A stretch of DNA of 64,000 nucleotides from assembly GCF_002196515.1 (NCBI RefSeq), contig NZ_CP018835.1, positions 806,001 through 870,000 on the forward strand, given 5' to 3'. The notes under the pieces were generated by a model. The model worked only from the letters and a program-made list of their open reading frames with translations, did not search any database and had not been told where the DNA came from. A program made the translations under genes and the position numbers. Every line of letters begins with the position of its first letter. Position 1 is the stretch's first letter. Of this stretch, positions 24,949 through 34,357 are shown in pieces. This DNA comes from Vibrio gazogenes (GTDB lineage: Bacteria; Pseudomonadota; Gammaproteobacteria; Enterobacterales; Vibrionaceae).

Positions 24949-25944
24949 TTATAACTCGACGATTAGCTTACCTTGATTATCGCCACTAAATAGCAATTTA
25001 ATCGCATCAGGCGCATTCTCGATACCATGAATGACATGAGTTCGATACTTCAGTTCTCCTTTCATCAGCATTCCGCCTAAGGCCAAGCCATAGTCAGCAA
25101 ACCGATCAAAGTGATCTGGCATAGTAAAGCCCTGAATCGATAGGCGACGCTTAATAATATTCATCCAACTCGGCCCCGGATCAGGCTGGTCTTTATTGTA
25201 TTCAGCAATCAGACCACAGACAGCGATACGCCCATGCGCATTCATCTGGGAGAAAATCGGTGCCTGAGCAACACCACCGGTATTTTCAAAAAACAGATCA
25301 ATCCCATCCGGTGTGGCAGCTGCCAATTGTTCGGCAAAGTCTGGATCATGATAATTCACAGCGGCATTGAACCCTAACTCTTCGGTAATCCAGCGCCCTT
25401 TCTCTTCATTACCGACAACCCCGACAACTCGCAATCCGAGATTCTTCGCCATTTGTCCGACGAGTGAACCAACCGACCCAGCGGCTGCCGTGATAACTAA
25501 TGTTTGCCCTGGCTTTGGCTGTAAAACCTGATACAAGCCATGATACGCCGTAACGCCCGGTAGTGAGATCACCGCCAGCACAGCTTCAGCCGGAATCTCT
25601 GCCGGTATTTTGTTCAGCCCGGTTCCGTTTGAAACCAGATATTCCTGCATCCCCGTCATACCTAGCACTCTGGTTCCTTCGGGGAAATCCGGATGTTTGG
25701 AAGACACAACCTCACCCATGCCGCTTGCACGCATCACATCACCGAGTTGCACTGGGGGAATATAGCTATTCTCATCTGAACTCATCCAGCCTCGCATTGC
25801 AGGATCCAGGGAAAGATGCGTGACTTTGACCAAAAACTCGCCCTCTTGTGGCGTTGGTATTGTTGCTGTTTCGGTTGAAAATACATCTGCAGTAATTTCC
25901 TGCTGGGGTCTCTCAACCAAATGAACCGCCCGATATGTCTGCAT
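24949..25944 (-). CDS. NADP-dependent oxidoreductase (CurA/YncB, leukotriene B4 dehydrogenase-like)
   Basis: This 331-residue zinc-independent medium-chain dehydrogenase/reductase shows LDPAMRGWM near the start and an NADPH-binding motif (TAAAGSVGSLVGQMAKNLGLRVVG). DLFFENTGG and QGFTMPDH are typical of the prostaglandin/2-alkenal reductase branch to which CurA and YncB belong. It should reduce alpha,beta-unsaturated carbonyl compounds with NADPH. The ATG at 25944 follows AGAGAGGAAAAT; the longer frame to 26028 is not supported. It is monocistronic, and several inverted repeats lie upstream. Confidence 0.92.
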   Translation of the reverse strand: MQTYRAVHLVERPQQEITADVFSTETATIPTPQEGEFLVKVTHLSLDPAMRGWMSSDENSYIPPVQLGDVMRASGMGEVVSSKHPDFPEGTRVLGMTGMQEYLVSNGTGLNKIPAEIPAEAVLAVISLPGVTAYHGLYQVLQPKPGQTLVITAAAGSVGSLVGQMAKNLGLRVVGVVGNEEKGRWITEELGFNAAVNYHDPDFAEQLAAATPDGIDLFFENTGGVAQAPIFSQMNAHGRIAVCGLIAEYNKDQPDPGPSWMNIIKRRLSIQGFTMPDHFDRFADYGLALGGMLMKGELKYRTHVIHGIENAPDAIKLLFSGDNQGKLIVEL

Positions 25945-26281
25945 ATTTTCCTCTCTCATCGAATGCTTCGTTGTCATCATTCCAACAACATGTTGAACAT
26001 CGTATTTTATGGATCTTAAATAGGTCATTTTTCATATAGCATATATTATGCAACTAAATTCACATTTAGTCATTTTAAGTTCAGTTGAACTTATTAAATA
26101 TAATGAACATTTCCTATTCAAGAAACCTAATCACAACATACATGGTGTCGAGTCGGGTCATTTTAAAGCGTTGGGGAATATATAAAATTAGGAAAGGCTA
26201 AATATTGAAGAAACAATGATAAACTGCCACCTGAAATCATTGATGATTTTTATCAGATAACAGTATTTCATTATTGTCACT
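25945..26281. other. Non-coding region with several dyads
   Basis: This AT-rich region between the oxidoreductase start and the small-protein stop holds three short palindromes (26039-26051, 26053-26070 and 26077-26092). No gene is seen. On the minus strand it is the promoter region of the oxidoreductase. Confidence 0.5.
26039..26092 (-). promoter_or_regulatory. Cluster of three operator-like inverted repeats
   Basis: GCATA-TAT-TATGC (26039-26051), ACTAAA-N6-TTTAGT (26053-26070) and AAGTTCA-GT-TGAACTT (26077-26092) lie side by side about 95-150 bp upstream of the oxidoreductase ATG. Any of them could bind a dimeric repressor; the regulator is unknown. Confidence 0.35.
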
Positions 26282-26617
26282 TTAAACTAACGAAGATTCG
26301 AGACAGGGTTCAAGCTGAATCGAGATAGATTGACCATTCAGTGAGGCATATTCAGTCCCCATTGGCGCATCACCAATCGACAATGATAATTCCATAGAAT
26401 CATCATGTTCTGATGTCACTGCGGGTAGACCGTCGCCAAATTGTTCAGCGAAATCCTCGTCCAGAAATGCGAAGGTGATAAAATAGCTTTTCCCGAGACG
26501 AATATCATTGGGGACATGACCTAAAAAACATTGAACAATTGAACCATGAATATCAAAGGTAATCTCTTCTCGAGCTTCTGGATTAATATGAACGACTTTT
26601 GCTTTATATTTTCTCAT
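26282..26617 (-). CDS. Hypothetical protein, 111 residues
   Basis: I do not recognise a family. The protein is acidic, with no signal peptide or membrane segment, and mostly predicted beta-strands (KAKVVHINPEAREEITFDIHG, KSYFITFAFLD, SISIQLEP). The spacing suggests a small beta-barrel or OB-like fold. The ATG at 26617 has GGAGA seven bases upstream, which supports real translation; the longer frame to 26668 does not. It stands alone, with non-coding DNA on both sides. Confidence 0.7.
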   Translation of the reverse strand: MRKYKAKVVHINPEAREEITFDIHGSIVQCFLGHVPNDIRLGKSYFITFAFLDEDFAEQFGDGLPAVTSEHDDSMELSLSIGDAPMGTEYASLNGQSISIQLEPCLESSLV

Positions 26618-27135
26618 GAAGTCTCCGTGATTATATTTTAATGAATCGTATTTCACATCAGTAAACACGATTAAAAATGATACAGCGAGGCGTTATACTC
26701 CGAGTCAGAATACGTGATGATTACCGACATGATATGGAATTAACGCTCATTTATTTGTTTTTATTCATATTTATACACAAATTAATCAATAATATGAATC
26801 ACCAAGCAATCATCTTGATAATGCGACGATTTTCCTTGATAAGCATAGTCGATTTATAGAAAGAGACAATCCATTCTTCCGACAGCATTTCGAAATAAAC
26901 GACCGCCTCACATCACTGAAACTTTTTGCATCACTATCTTCACAGCTTCCGTTTTGTTACTTACCTGCCAACAGCGATAAAGCGCTTCTGCCGAAGTTAC
27001 GACAAGATCATGACGGCTTCCAGCGGTAAAATATTAGCCGATTCAGCAAAAGAGTGGTGCCGATATCAACTTTCTGACAATATTTTGCTCAACAATACAT
27101 TGCCCAGCACAGAAACAGCGTAAGGAAATGAATCG
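26618..27135. other. Non-coding region upstream of dsdA
   Basis: These 518 bp of AT-rich DNA hold only short frames without family resemblance or ribosome sites (for example 26926-27123). They contain the promoter of the small protein (minus) and of dsdA (plus). No dsdC regulator gene or clear operator is present. Confidence 0.5.
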
Positions 27136-28473
27136 ATGAATATATCGCCCCTGCAGCAGTTGATGACTCAACACCCTCTTATCCAATCAATGACCGCATT
27201 AGAAGAAGTCTGTTGGTTGAATCCGGCAGCGACAACATTGGCCAATGCACTGCCTTATGTTGGACTTGATAATGCGGATATCCAAGCTGCAAGTGACCGA
27301 TTACAACGATTTGCTCCCTACATCAGCAAGGCATTTCCGGAAACAGCCCATGCCGGTGGGGTGATTGAATCGGATGTGGTTGAAATACCCGACATGTTGC
27401 AAGCCTTAGTTCAACACTCAGGGACTGAGATTCCGGGTCGCCTGATGCTCAAAAAAGATAGTCATCTCCCAATATCCGGCTCCATAAAAGCCAGAGGGGG
27501 GATCTATGAAGTACTGGCTCATGCTGAAAAGCTGGTCATGGCAGCCGGTTTACTCCGTGAAACCGATGACTACAGTCAATTACTGGAAGAACGTTTCCGC
27601 CAGTTTTTCAGTCAATATCGAATTGCGGTCGGTTCAACTGGCAATCTGGGACTATCTATCGGGATAATCGGTGCCAGGCTCGGATTTTCTGTCGAGGTTC
27701 ATATGTCTGCTGATGCGAGAGCATGGAAGAAAAACAAGCTTCGCGCTCATGGTGTCAAGGTCATAGAATATGAGCAGGACTATGGCACCGCAGTCATGCA
27801 AGGGCGTAATGCTGCAGCTCAGGATCCTCGCTGTCTCTTTATCGATGATGAAAACTCCACAACACTCTTTCTCGGATATGCTGTCGCAGGCCAGCGCCTG
27901 AAAACACAATTCGATCAGTTGGGGATTATAGTGGATCAACACCATCCATTATTTGTTTACCTGCCTTGTGGTGTCGGTGGTGGTCCCGGAGGCGTTGCTT
28001 TTGGCTTGAAGATGGCATTTGGCGATCATGTGCATTGTCTGTTTGCTGAACCAACACATGCACCTTGTATGTTACTGGGTGTTTATACCGGACAACATGA
28101 TGCAATTGCCGTACAAGATATCGGAATCGATAACCGAACCGCTGCCGATGGTCTTGCCGTCGGCCGGCCTTCGGGGTTTGTCGGTAAAGCGATGGAACGG
28201 CTGATTGACGGTTTCTATACCGTCAGCGACGAACGTCTTTATCGTGACTTACAAATGCTCAGCCAACAAGAGCATATTCAGTTAGAACCATCGGCACTCG
28301 CCGGGATGCCCGGTCCAATTCGAATCATGCAAGATCAAGCGTACTGTACCCGCCTTCAACTTCATCACATTCCGGCCCAGAATATCACTCATTTAGTCTG
28401 GGCAACTGGTGGTGGCATGGTTCCTGAAAATGAGATGGCGGCCTACCTGCAACAATCGTCCTCTTCAGGTTGA
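27136..28473 (+). CDS. dsdA: D-serine dehydratase
   Basis: This 445-residue PLP-dependent fold-type II enzyme converts D-serine to pyruvate and ammonia. The PLP lysine is Lys118 in SGSIKARGG, the same number as in E. coli DsdA (442 residues). The phosphate-binding [11 protein letters not shown] and C-terminal [12 protein letters not shown] are also present. The start follows AAGGAA at 11-bp spacing; an ATG eight bases earlier opens a three-codon frame only. No dsdC or dsdX is adjacent. The 3' end overlaps the convergent topB gene by 9 bp. Confidence 0.95.
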   Translation: MNISPLQQLMTQHPLIQSMTALEEVCWLNPAATTLANALPYVGLDNADIQAASDRLQRFAPYISKAFPETAHAGGVIESDVVEIPDMLQALVQHSGTEIPGRLMLKKDSHLPISGSIKARGGIYEVLAHAEKLVMAAGLLRETDDYSQLLEERFRQFFSQYRIAVGSTGNLGLSIGIIGARLGFSVEVHMSADARAWKKNKLRAHGVKVIEYEQDYGTAVMQGRNAAAQDPRCLFIDDENSTTLFLGYAVAGQRLKTQFDQLGIIVDQHHPLFVYLPCGVGGGPGGVAFGLKMAFGDHVHCLFAEPTHAPCMLLGVYTGQHDAIAVQDIGIDNRTAADGLAVGRPSGFVGKAMERLIDGFYTVSDERLYRDLQMLSQQEHIQLEPSALAGMPGPIRIMQDQAYCTRLQLHHIPAQNITHLVWATGGGMVPENEMAAYLQQSSSSG

Positions 28474-30414
28474 TGAAGCGCTAGATGACTTTCTTGAACC
28501 TCGTTTGGCAAACGACTTTCTTGCCCGCGTTCGCTTCGCCGGCTGAGGGAGTGCTCGTAAAGAATCCGGTGGCGGTGCGGTTTTCACTTGTTGCATTAAA
28601 TGATCAACCTGTTGTGTCAAAGCGCTCATAAAAGGCTGATAAGCCTGATTTTTCTCCGCCATATCCTGAAGCTGATGCTCCCATTGAGCGGTCATATCCG
28701 GATATGTCGATGCAACAGGTAATGCATGTATCAACCCACGTCCTGCTGGCGTGCTGCGGATCTGTTTACCTTCGCGCTGTAAGAGTTGACGTTTGATCAG
28801 CATATCAATGATGCCGGCGCGGGTCGCTTCCGTACCTAGCCCGTCGGTTTCCCGTAAAATTTTTTTCAGGGACTTATCTTCAACAAATCGAGCAATCCCC
28901 GTCATCGCCAGCAATAAGGTTGCTTCGGTAAAAGGCCGCGGTGGTTCGGTCTGATGATTGCCGATTTCTCCTTCACGACAAGTCAAGACAGTTCCTTTGG
29001 TCAGCGGGGGCACAGCGTCAAGACCATCTTGGTCATCATCACGAAACCCTGTAACGGTCTTCCAGCCCGGTGAGACCATCTGTTTCCCCTTGGCAATAAA
29101 AGTACCACCGGCAATGTCAAATACCAGTTGAGACTCGGCATAACATGCAGGCGGATAAAACTGAATCAAATACTGTTTGGCAATCAATTGATAAACTTTC
29201 TGCTCATCACCTGACAATATTGCGGTTTTTGTCTTCGGTGTGGGGATGATGGCATGGTGTGCATCAACCTTACTGTCGTTCCATGCCTTGGATTTCAAAG
29301 ATAAATCAGCCCCCTCGACCGCTTGCTTCAGTGCTGGCGCAATATGTGAGATTGCAGCAGTCACCGAGGCTGATGCCTGCCAATGCTCTGTTGGCAGATA
29401 GCGGCAATCTGAACGGGGATAGGTAATCAACTTATGTTTTTCATACAGGCCCTGACATACGTTCAGCACTTGTTGGGCACTCATTCCATATTTTTTCGCT
29501 GCGTCAATCTGTAAAGCAGAGAGTGAATAAGGTAACGGGGCATTTTGGCGCGTTTGTTTTTGCTCTGAATCCGTAACAGTCGCTGGCTGGCCTTGAATTC
29601 GTCTGGCAACGTTTTCGACCAATGGACGATGGAGAACACGTCCTTCATCATCTTGCCACGGACGGCAGGCTTCACTCGGTTTCCAGCGGGCTCGAATGTC
29701 AAAGGTTTGGTCTGCGGTTTGATAAGGTATTAAGGCATGCAAAGTAAAGTAATCGCGAGGCACAAAGTTTTCAATGGTTTCATCTCGACGAACAACCAAT
29801 CCTAGCACCGGAGTCTGAACCCTGCCGACGGACAGCACACCCTGATAACCAGATTGCTGCCCCAACAATGTATAGGCTCTCGACATATTCATGCCATACA
29901 ACCAATCGGCCCGGGACCGTGCCAATGCAGAGACAGAGAGCGGTATAAATTCTCGGTTTTGTCGGATCTGCTGTAATGCCCGTTTGACCGCAGACGGATT
30001 GAGATCGTTAATCAGCAGACGTTCCGTGTCGGCACGCCGCTGTTGACTAACTCGGCAATACTCTAACACTTCATCCACCAAGAGCTGCCCCTCACGATCC
30101 GGGTCTCCGGCATGAACAATCTGTAGTGGCGATTTAAGCAGTTTCTTAATCACGGTCAGTTGCCGTGAGGCTGATTTTCGAGGACGAAGTTGCCATTGCT
30201 GCGGCACAATCGGTAAGTCTTCCAACCGCCATTTCTTATAGCGGTCATCGTAGACTTCCGGTTCAACCTGTTCTAAAAGATGACCGATACACCATGTGAC
30301 AATATCACCATTACCACAACGAATGCATCCATCCTCCTTCTGGTGAGGACGAGGTAAAACATCGGCAATCGCACGGCCGAGACTCGGTTTTTCAGCAATA
30401 AATAGACGAGGCAT
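28465..30414 (-). CDS. topB: DNA topoisomerase III
   Basis: This 649-residue type IA topoisomerase is close to E. coli TopB (653). The Toprim domain comes first ([16 protein letters not shown] with the catalytic Glu; [17 protein letters not shown] with the Mg-binding acids). The active-site Tyr is in [13 protein letters not shown], and [15 protein letters not shown] lies further on. It relaxes and decatenates DNA through a covalent 5'-phosphotyrosine. The C-terminal tail is basic ([17 protein letters not shown]) and has no zinc fingers. It follows grxD after a hairpin and overlaps the convergent dsdA. Confidence 0.96.
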   Translation of the reverse strand: MPRLFIAEKPSLGRAIADVLPRPHQKEDGCIRCGNGDIVTWCIGHLLEQVEPEVYDDRYKKWRLEDLPIVPQQWQLRPRKSASRQLTVIKKLLKSPLQIVHAGDPDREGQLLVDEVLEYCRVSQQRRADTERLLINDLNPSAVKRALQQIRQNREFIPLSVSALARSRADWLYGMNMSRAYTLLGQQSGYQGVLSVGRVQTPVLGLVVRRDETIENFVPRDYFTLHALIPYQTADQTFDIRARWKPSEACRPWQDDEGRVLHRPLVENVARRIQGQPATVTDSEQKQTRQNAPLPYSLSALQIDAAKKYGMSAQQVLNVCQGLYEKHKLITYPRSDCRYLPTEHWQASASVTAAISHIAPALKQAVEGADLSLKSKAWNDSKVDAHHAIIPTPKTKTAILSGDEQKVYQLIAKQYLIQFYPPACYAESQLVFDIAGGTFIAKGKQMVSPGWKTVTGFRDDDQDGLDAVPPLTKGTVLTCREGEIGNHQTEPPRPFTEATLLLAMTGIARFVEDKSLKKILRETDGLGTEATRAGIIDMLIKRQLLQREGKQIRSTPAGRGLIHALPVASTYPDMTAQWEHQLQDMAEKNQAYQPFMSALTQQVDHLMQQVKTAPPPDSLRALPQPAKRTRARKSFAKRGSRKSSSASST

Positions 30415-30423
30415 AAAAATATA

Positions 30424-30447
30424 AAGGCCACAAAAATTTGTGGCCTT
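30424..30447 (-). terminator. Hairpin between grxD and topB
   Basis: An 11-bp perfect stem (AAGGCCACAAA, 30424-30434, with its complement at 30437-30447) has a 2-nt loop. On the minus strand it is followed by TATATTTTTATG. It lies between the grxD stop and the topB start and can terminate grxD or attenuate read-through. Confidence 0.65.
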
Positions 30448-30480
30448 AACATAACAGGATCAACTGTAAATTTATACAGT

Positions 30481-30813
30481 TTACTTTTCTTTTTCTGCGC
30501 GTGCTGCGGCTTCTTTAATCAACGGTTGTAGCTCTCCTTTCTGGAACATTTCCAGAATGATGTCACAACCACCAACCAACTCACCTTCTATCCACAGCTG
30601 AGGAAACGTCGGCCACTGGGCATAAATAGGTAACTCTGCACGGATATCCGGATTCTGGAGAATATCAACATAAGCAAATTTTTCTCCACAAGCCATCAGT
30701 GCCTGTGCTGCCTGAGATGAAAAACCACAACTAGGTAGCTTAGGCGAACCTTTCATATAAAGCAGAATTGAATTGTCAGAAATCTGCTTTTTAATTTTAT
30801 CGATTGTTTCCAT
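30481..30813 (-). CDS. grxD: Monothiol glutaredoxin 4
   Basis: This 110-residue CGFS-type glutaredoxin has Cys29 in PSCGFSSQ, KGSP before it and WPTFPQLWIEGELVGGCDI with the glutathione-binding TFP segment. Proteins of this class bind a [2Fe-2S] cluster with glutathione, often with BolA partners, and deliver clusters or sense iron. It is divergent from sodB, an arrangement also known in V. cholerae. Confidence 0.96.
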   Translation of the reverse strand: METIDKIKKQISDNSILLYMKGSPKLPSCGFSSQAAQALMACGEKFAYVDILQNPDIRAELPIYAQWPTFPQLWIEGELVGGCDIILEMFQKGELQPLIKEAAARAEKEK

Positions 30814-31067
30814 GATGTCCTCGTCAGAGCGTTTGAAAATATCGGCTATTCTAAATCATTAACGGAGAATAAAAAGCCTATTATTATTATGGTCTCTTTC
30901 GTTCAGGATACAACGCTGTCTCGTTGTGTTGACAAATTAGTGCTTTAAATAAAGTAAAAACTTGCTAAAATAGAACCAAGTCAGTCGTTTTGACGAACAT
31001 CAAAAGAAAATAACTCTGGAAGCTAACTGAAAGAGTGACTCTTTCAAACACAATGGAGAACTGAGCA

Positions 31068-31652
31068 ATGTCATTTGAACTTCCCGCTCTTCCTTATGCA
31101 AAAGATGCATTGGAACCTCATATTTCAGCAGAAACACTCGACTATCACCATGGTAAACACCACAACACATATGTGGTTAAGCTGAATGGCCTGATCCCAG
31201 GTACAGAATTCGAAAACAAGTCACTTGAAGAGATCATCAAAACTTCATCTGGCGGCATTTTCAATAACGCGGCTCAGATTTGGAACCACACATTCTACTG
31301 GCACTGCCTGTCACCAAACGGTGGTGGTGAACCAACAGGTGCTGTTGCTGATGCTATCAATCAGGCGTTTGGTTCTTTCGAAGATTTCAAAGCAAAATTC
31401 ACAGATTCTGCTGTCAACAACTTTGGTTCATCTTGGACTTGGTTGGTGAAAAAAGCTGATGGTTCTCTGGATATTGTCAATACATCCAATGCAGCAACAC
31501 CAATTACTGAAGCTGGTGTAACCCCACTGCTGACTGTTGACCTGTGGGAACACGCCTACTACATCGATTACCGCAACGTACGTCCTGATTACATGAGTGC
31601 TTTCTGGGCTCTGGTTAACTGGAACTTTGTGGCTGAAAATCTGGCGAAGTAA
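31068..31652 (+). CDS. sodB: Iron superoxide dismutase
   Basis: This 194-residue Fe-type SOD has metal ligands His27, His74 (NHTFYWHCL), Asp158 and His162 (DLWEHAYYIDY). The Fe-type markers AAQIWNHTFYW and FGSSWTWLV are present. It converts superoxide to hydrogen peroxide and oxygen in the cytoplasm. A GGAGAA ribosome site precedes the ATG. An extended -10 (TGCTAAAAT, 30963-30971) is a possible promoter, giving a leader of about 90 nt; sodB leaders are classic targets of the iron-responsive RNA RyhB, though no pairing was tested here. Confidence 0.97.
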   Translation: MSFELPALPYAKDALEPHISAETLDYHHGKHHNTYVVKLNGLIPGTEFENKSLEEIIKTSSGGIFNNAAQIWNHTFYWHCLSPNGGGEPTGAVADAINQAFGSFEDFKAKFTDSAVNNFGSSWTWLVKKADGSLDIVNTSNAATPITEAGVTPLLTVDLWEHAYYIDYRNVRPDYMSAFWALVNWNFVAENLAK

Positions 31653-31681
31653 TTCGGTCATTACGAATCTTTCAGGATTTG

Positions 31682-31713
31682 AAAAAATCCCCTGTCTTGG
31701 CAGGGGATTTTTT
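31682..31713. terminator. Rho-independent terminator after sodB
   Basis: A 13-bp perfect stem (AAAAAATCCCCTG, 31682-31694, with its complement at 31701-31713) has a 6-nt loop and a T-run. Confidence 0.9.
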
Positions 31714-31788
31714 ATATAAAATTCAACAAGAATGACATTAAAGTCATCTCTACTCCTGCCGATATGTAATCATCAGACGGAGAAGATG

Positions 31789-32310
31789 ATGCAATCGCAA
31801 ACCACCGAAATCCTACATACACTGGATAAAGCAAACCTGATCAACGAGCTGCAATGTGGGCAGAACGTCAATCAGGCGATTGCACAGAATCGACGCGCCG
31901 ATTTTGCCTTGCTGCTTGCAATGCTCTCCAACGATATGCGTGAGAACACGGCAACAGAAGTGATTGATCCGACTCATCATACTGACAGTGAATTACGAAA
32001 ACACTTTGCTCTGGCATCACCACAACCCTTGCGCTCAGATCAGGAAAGCTATCCATCCGGGGCTCAAATCGCTTTACAATTTCATCAAGGCGGCATGCAT
32101 TCGGCAAAACTTCAGCATTACTTACATCCAGACGCTTTGTCTTACTTCCCTGAGCATACCCACCAGTTGGAAGAATCGGTTTATCACAACCTCTCTGGTC
32201 ATCAACGCCGCCAGCTTGAAGACCAGACACCGTCACAATCTTTAAATTATGATCTTTATAATCAATTGGTTACTAACCGGAGATTGTCTCAGATTCAGGC
32301 TCAGGCCTAA
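31789..32310 (+). CDS. VC2046/SO_3500 family protein of unknown function
   Basis: This protein has about 173 residues and is recognised mainly by its place after sodB and before the SDR gene, as with V. cholerae VC2046. It has no signal or membrane segment. Visible features are QNRRADFALLLAMLSNDMRE, then a Leu/His-rich second half (HPDALSYFPEHTHQ). GGAG lies six bases before the ATG at 31789; the ATG one codon earlier is also possible, while the frame to 31732 is not supported. No function is assigned to the family. Confidence 0.82.
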   Translation: MQSQTTEILHTLDKANLINELQCGQNVNQAIAQNRRADFALLLAMLSNDMRENTATEVIDPTHHTDSELRKHFALASPQPLRSDQESYPSGAQIALQFHQGGMHSAKLQHYLHPDALSYFPEHTHQLEESVYHNLSGHQRRQLEDQTPSQSLNYDLYNQLVTNRRLSQIQAQA

Positions 32311-32487
32311 CTGTTTTTCTGTAATCACCCCGTGATACACCGATGGTTGTGTGAATTACCCCCCAAAACAGATCACATCGTACAGCTTTAAATATATTCT
32401 TTGACCCTTTTCACATCGTTCCCTGATCGGTTCAACCATGCTAGTCAAACATGAATAAAAATAATGAACCACAGGAAAACGCCAGTT

Positions 32488-33159
32488 ATGCATATTAAGG
32501 ATTCAATTATTCTGATCACTTCATCAGCAACGATGTTGGGGAGTGCATTAGCTGAGCGCTTCGCTCAACTGGGCGCTAAAATTATCCTGGCAGATATACA
32601 CCAACAAGATCTGTTAGCGACTTACACAAGGATCCGAGAGCTTTCAGCAAGTACCAGCTATTTTTTTCTACCGGATTACACACCGGGTTCAATCGAGGCA
32701 TTACTGAATTTTATTACCGAGAAATATCATGAAGGTCCGGATATCTTGGTGAATCACTGGCCTAACACCCCATTACCTTCAGTGACAGATGAGCAGCCTT
32801 TAGAAATGTTTACGAATAATCTGACCATTATGGCTTCGACAATTTTTTCATTTGGTCAGATGAGCGCTGAACGCATGAGACGTGATAAAAAAGACGGTGT
32901 GATTGTCAACATCATTTCGAACACCGATCAAGAGACTCTCAAAGGATTTGAAAATTCGGCGTCAATGGTTACTGGGTTTACCCAAAGCTGGGCAAAAGAA
33001 CTGACACCATTCAATATACGTGTCGGAGCGGTCATCCCCGTTTTAGAAGCAGCTGATGGTGAATCACGGCCAACACCGGTCTTGTTAGATGAACTGATTC
33101 GAAATACCGAATATATTGTAGAAAACGAGTATTTCAGTGGCCGAACCATGTCTACCTGA
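32488..33159 (+). CDS. SDR-fold protein lacking the catalytic Tyr and Lys
   Basis: This 223-residue Rossmann-fold protein has the short-chain dehydrogenase layout: strand and loop ILITSSATMLGSALAERFA in place of TGxxxGxG, LADIHQQD, ILVNHWPNTPLP in place of NNAG, and GFTQSWAKELTPFNIRVGAVIP near the end. Aligned on the GFT-WAKEL segment, the YxxxK motif reads F154 ENS A158, so both catalytic residues are replaced. The nucleotide loop is also changed. It may be a non-enzymatic binding protein. The ATG at 32488 follows AGGAAA by nine bases; an in-frame ATG at 32464 has no ribosome site. Confidence 0.85.
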   Translation: MHIKDSIILITSSATMLGSALAERFAQLGAKIILADIHQQDLLATYTRIRELSASTSYFFLPDYTPGSIEALLNFITEKYHEGPDILVNHWPNTPLPSVTDEQPLEMFTNNLTIMASTIFSFGQMSAERMRRDKKDGVIVNIISNTDQETLKGFENSASMVTGFTQSWAKELTPFNIRVGAVIPVLEAADGESRPTPVLLDELIRNTEYIVENEYFSGRTMST

Positions 33160-33195
33160 ATCAGCCACCTCAAGATATAAGTCCGATGATCACGT

Positions 33196-33951
33196 TTACT
33201 CACTCATATATTGGTCAAATAATTCTTCCTGCTCCGGATCATAGGTCTCTTTTTTCTCAATTTCAGCTTTGAAATCCTGATGTTGTAAGTAGATTTCGCG
33301 GGTCAATGCATAAGGATCGGGAGAGTCCTTCAACATGGATTCCTGATTCACCAATGCAGCCCGGCTTTCCATCCCTTCAAAAATAAATTTTGAAACACTC
33401 CCCCAAATATTCAAGTAAGAGAGTGGAGCGTAGGTTTCATCCACTAAATCCGTTGCTGCACGGGGCGTATAAGGTCCGGCCGCGGGTACCATCAGATATG
33501 GGCCATTCCCAACCCCATAGTGCCCAAGCGCATCCCCAAATCCTTTCTGATCGGCCTTGGTAATCCCAGCTTCAGATGCTAGATCAATTAATCCGAACAA
33601 TCCAAAAGTCGTATTCAACCAAAACCGGTTAAAATGATCTAACGCTTGGTGGCCATTTCCCATAAGTAAGTTATTTATCATGCTTGACGGCTCATCAAGA
33701 TTCGAGAAAAAGTTCGCAATTGCCCGGCGAATCGGATTGGGTACATGATCCACATAAGCGAGAGAGACGGGTCTGATCACGTAAGGGTCAAGATAATCGT
33801 AATTCAGAGTCCAAAAACTGCGATTGACGCCTTCAAGCGGATCATTTATCGATGCATTAGGGTTCTGTGGGTCAACATGATCCGTTGTACTGCATCCAAC
33901 CAAAACCAGTAGAATAAAGCCTAGACAAAGCCGCTTGATACGGTCATTCAT
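33196..33951 (-). CDS. mlaA: MlaA/VacJ-family outer-membrane lipoprotein
   Basis: This 251-residue protein has a lipoprotein signal (LVLVGCS, lipidated Cys near residue 20). The MlaA core follows: DPLEGVNRSFWTLNYDYLDPYVIRPVSLAY, then RRAIANFFSNLDEP, FGDALGHYGVGNGPYLMVPAAGP. MlaA works in the outer membrane with porins to take surface-exposed phospholipids back into the Mla retrograde pathway. It is convergent with the SDR gene. The mlaFEDCB genes are not in this window. Confidence 0.95.
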   Translation of the reverse strand: MNDRIKRLCLGFILLVLVGCSTTDHVDPQNPNASINDPLEGVNRSFWTLNYDYLDPYVIRPVSLAYVDHVPNPIRRAIANFFSNLDEPSSMINNLLMGNGHQALDHFNRFWLNTTFGLFGLIDLASEAGITKADQKGFGDALGHYGVGNGPYLMVPAAGPYTPRAATDLVDETYAPLSYLNIWGSVSKFIFEGMESRAALVNQESMLKDSPDPYALTREIYLQHQDFKAEIEKKETYDPEQEELFDQYMSE

Positions 33952-34312
33952 TTTATTTTTCCGTTTTCTTTTCTGATTCAGATATGAGCGTTCAATCCGA
34001 TAAATCGTTGCGTCCTATGATCGGCTACTCAAAACCTGCTAAGTATATTCATATCGTTTATCAATAACAACGTCAACCGACTCTCCGAATAGCCAGATTA
34101 GCTTGTTGATAACCATATTTCGAATGTGACTCCGCTACACTCTGTCTCAGCTCAAACAATTTCGACAAATCATCGCTACTGATTCAGCATACCTTCGGAG
34201 AAATTTAGCACACTTTTGTGATTCAGGATTGAAAAAGTCTCGACGAATAACCGCAGCAGCAAACAACCTTGCAATGCATGTATCATACGCCCTGCGGTAT
34301 TTTTACATGTAA
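33952..34312. other. Non-coding gap where ccm genes lie in V. cholerae
   Basis: About 360 bp without a credible gene lie between the mlaA start and the terminator of the chemotaxis operon. As I recall, V. cholerae carries the ccmA-I cytochrome c maturation cluster at this position (between VC2048 and VC2058). No remnant of those proteins was recognised in any frame. Confidence 0.5.
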
Positions 34313-34341
34313 TAAAAAAGAAGTCCGCAGACTCCTTTTTC
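34313..34341 (-). terminator. Terminator of the flagellar/chemotaxis operon
   Basis: AAAAAGAAGTC-CGCA-GACTCCTTTTT (34315-34340) forms an 11-bp stem with one mismatch, followed on the minus strand by TTTTTTATT. It lies 17 bp after the stop of the last gene. Confidence 0.75.
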
Positions 34342-34357
34342 AATCAATTTATACACT

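Noticed and set aside
26926..27123. Plus-strand frame of 65 codons ahead of dsdA
   Set aside because: No ribosome site or family resemblance; lies in the AT-rich leader of dsdA.
30929..30971. TTGACA (30929) paired with TAAAAT (30966) as the sodB promoter
   Set aside because: The 31-bp spacing is too long; only the extended -10 is kept as a candidate.
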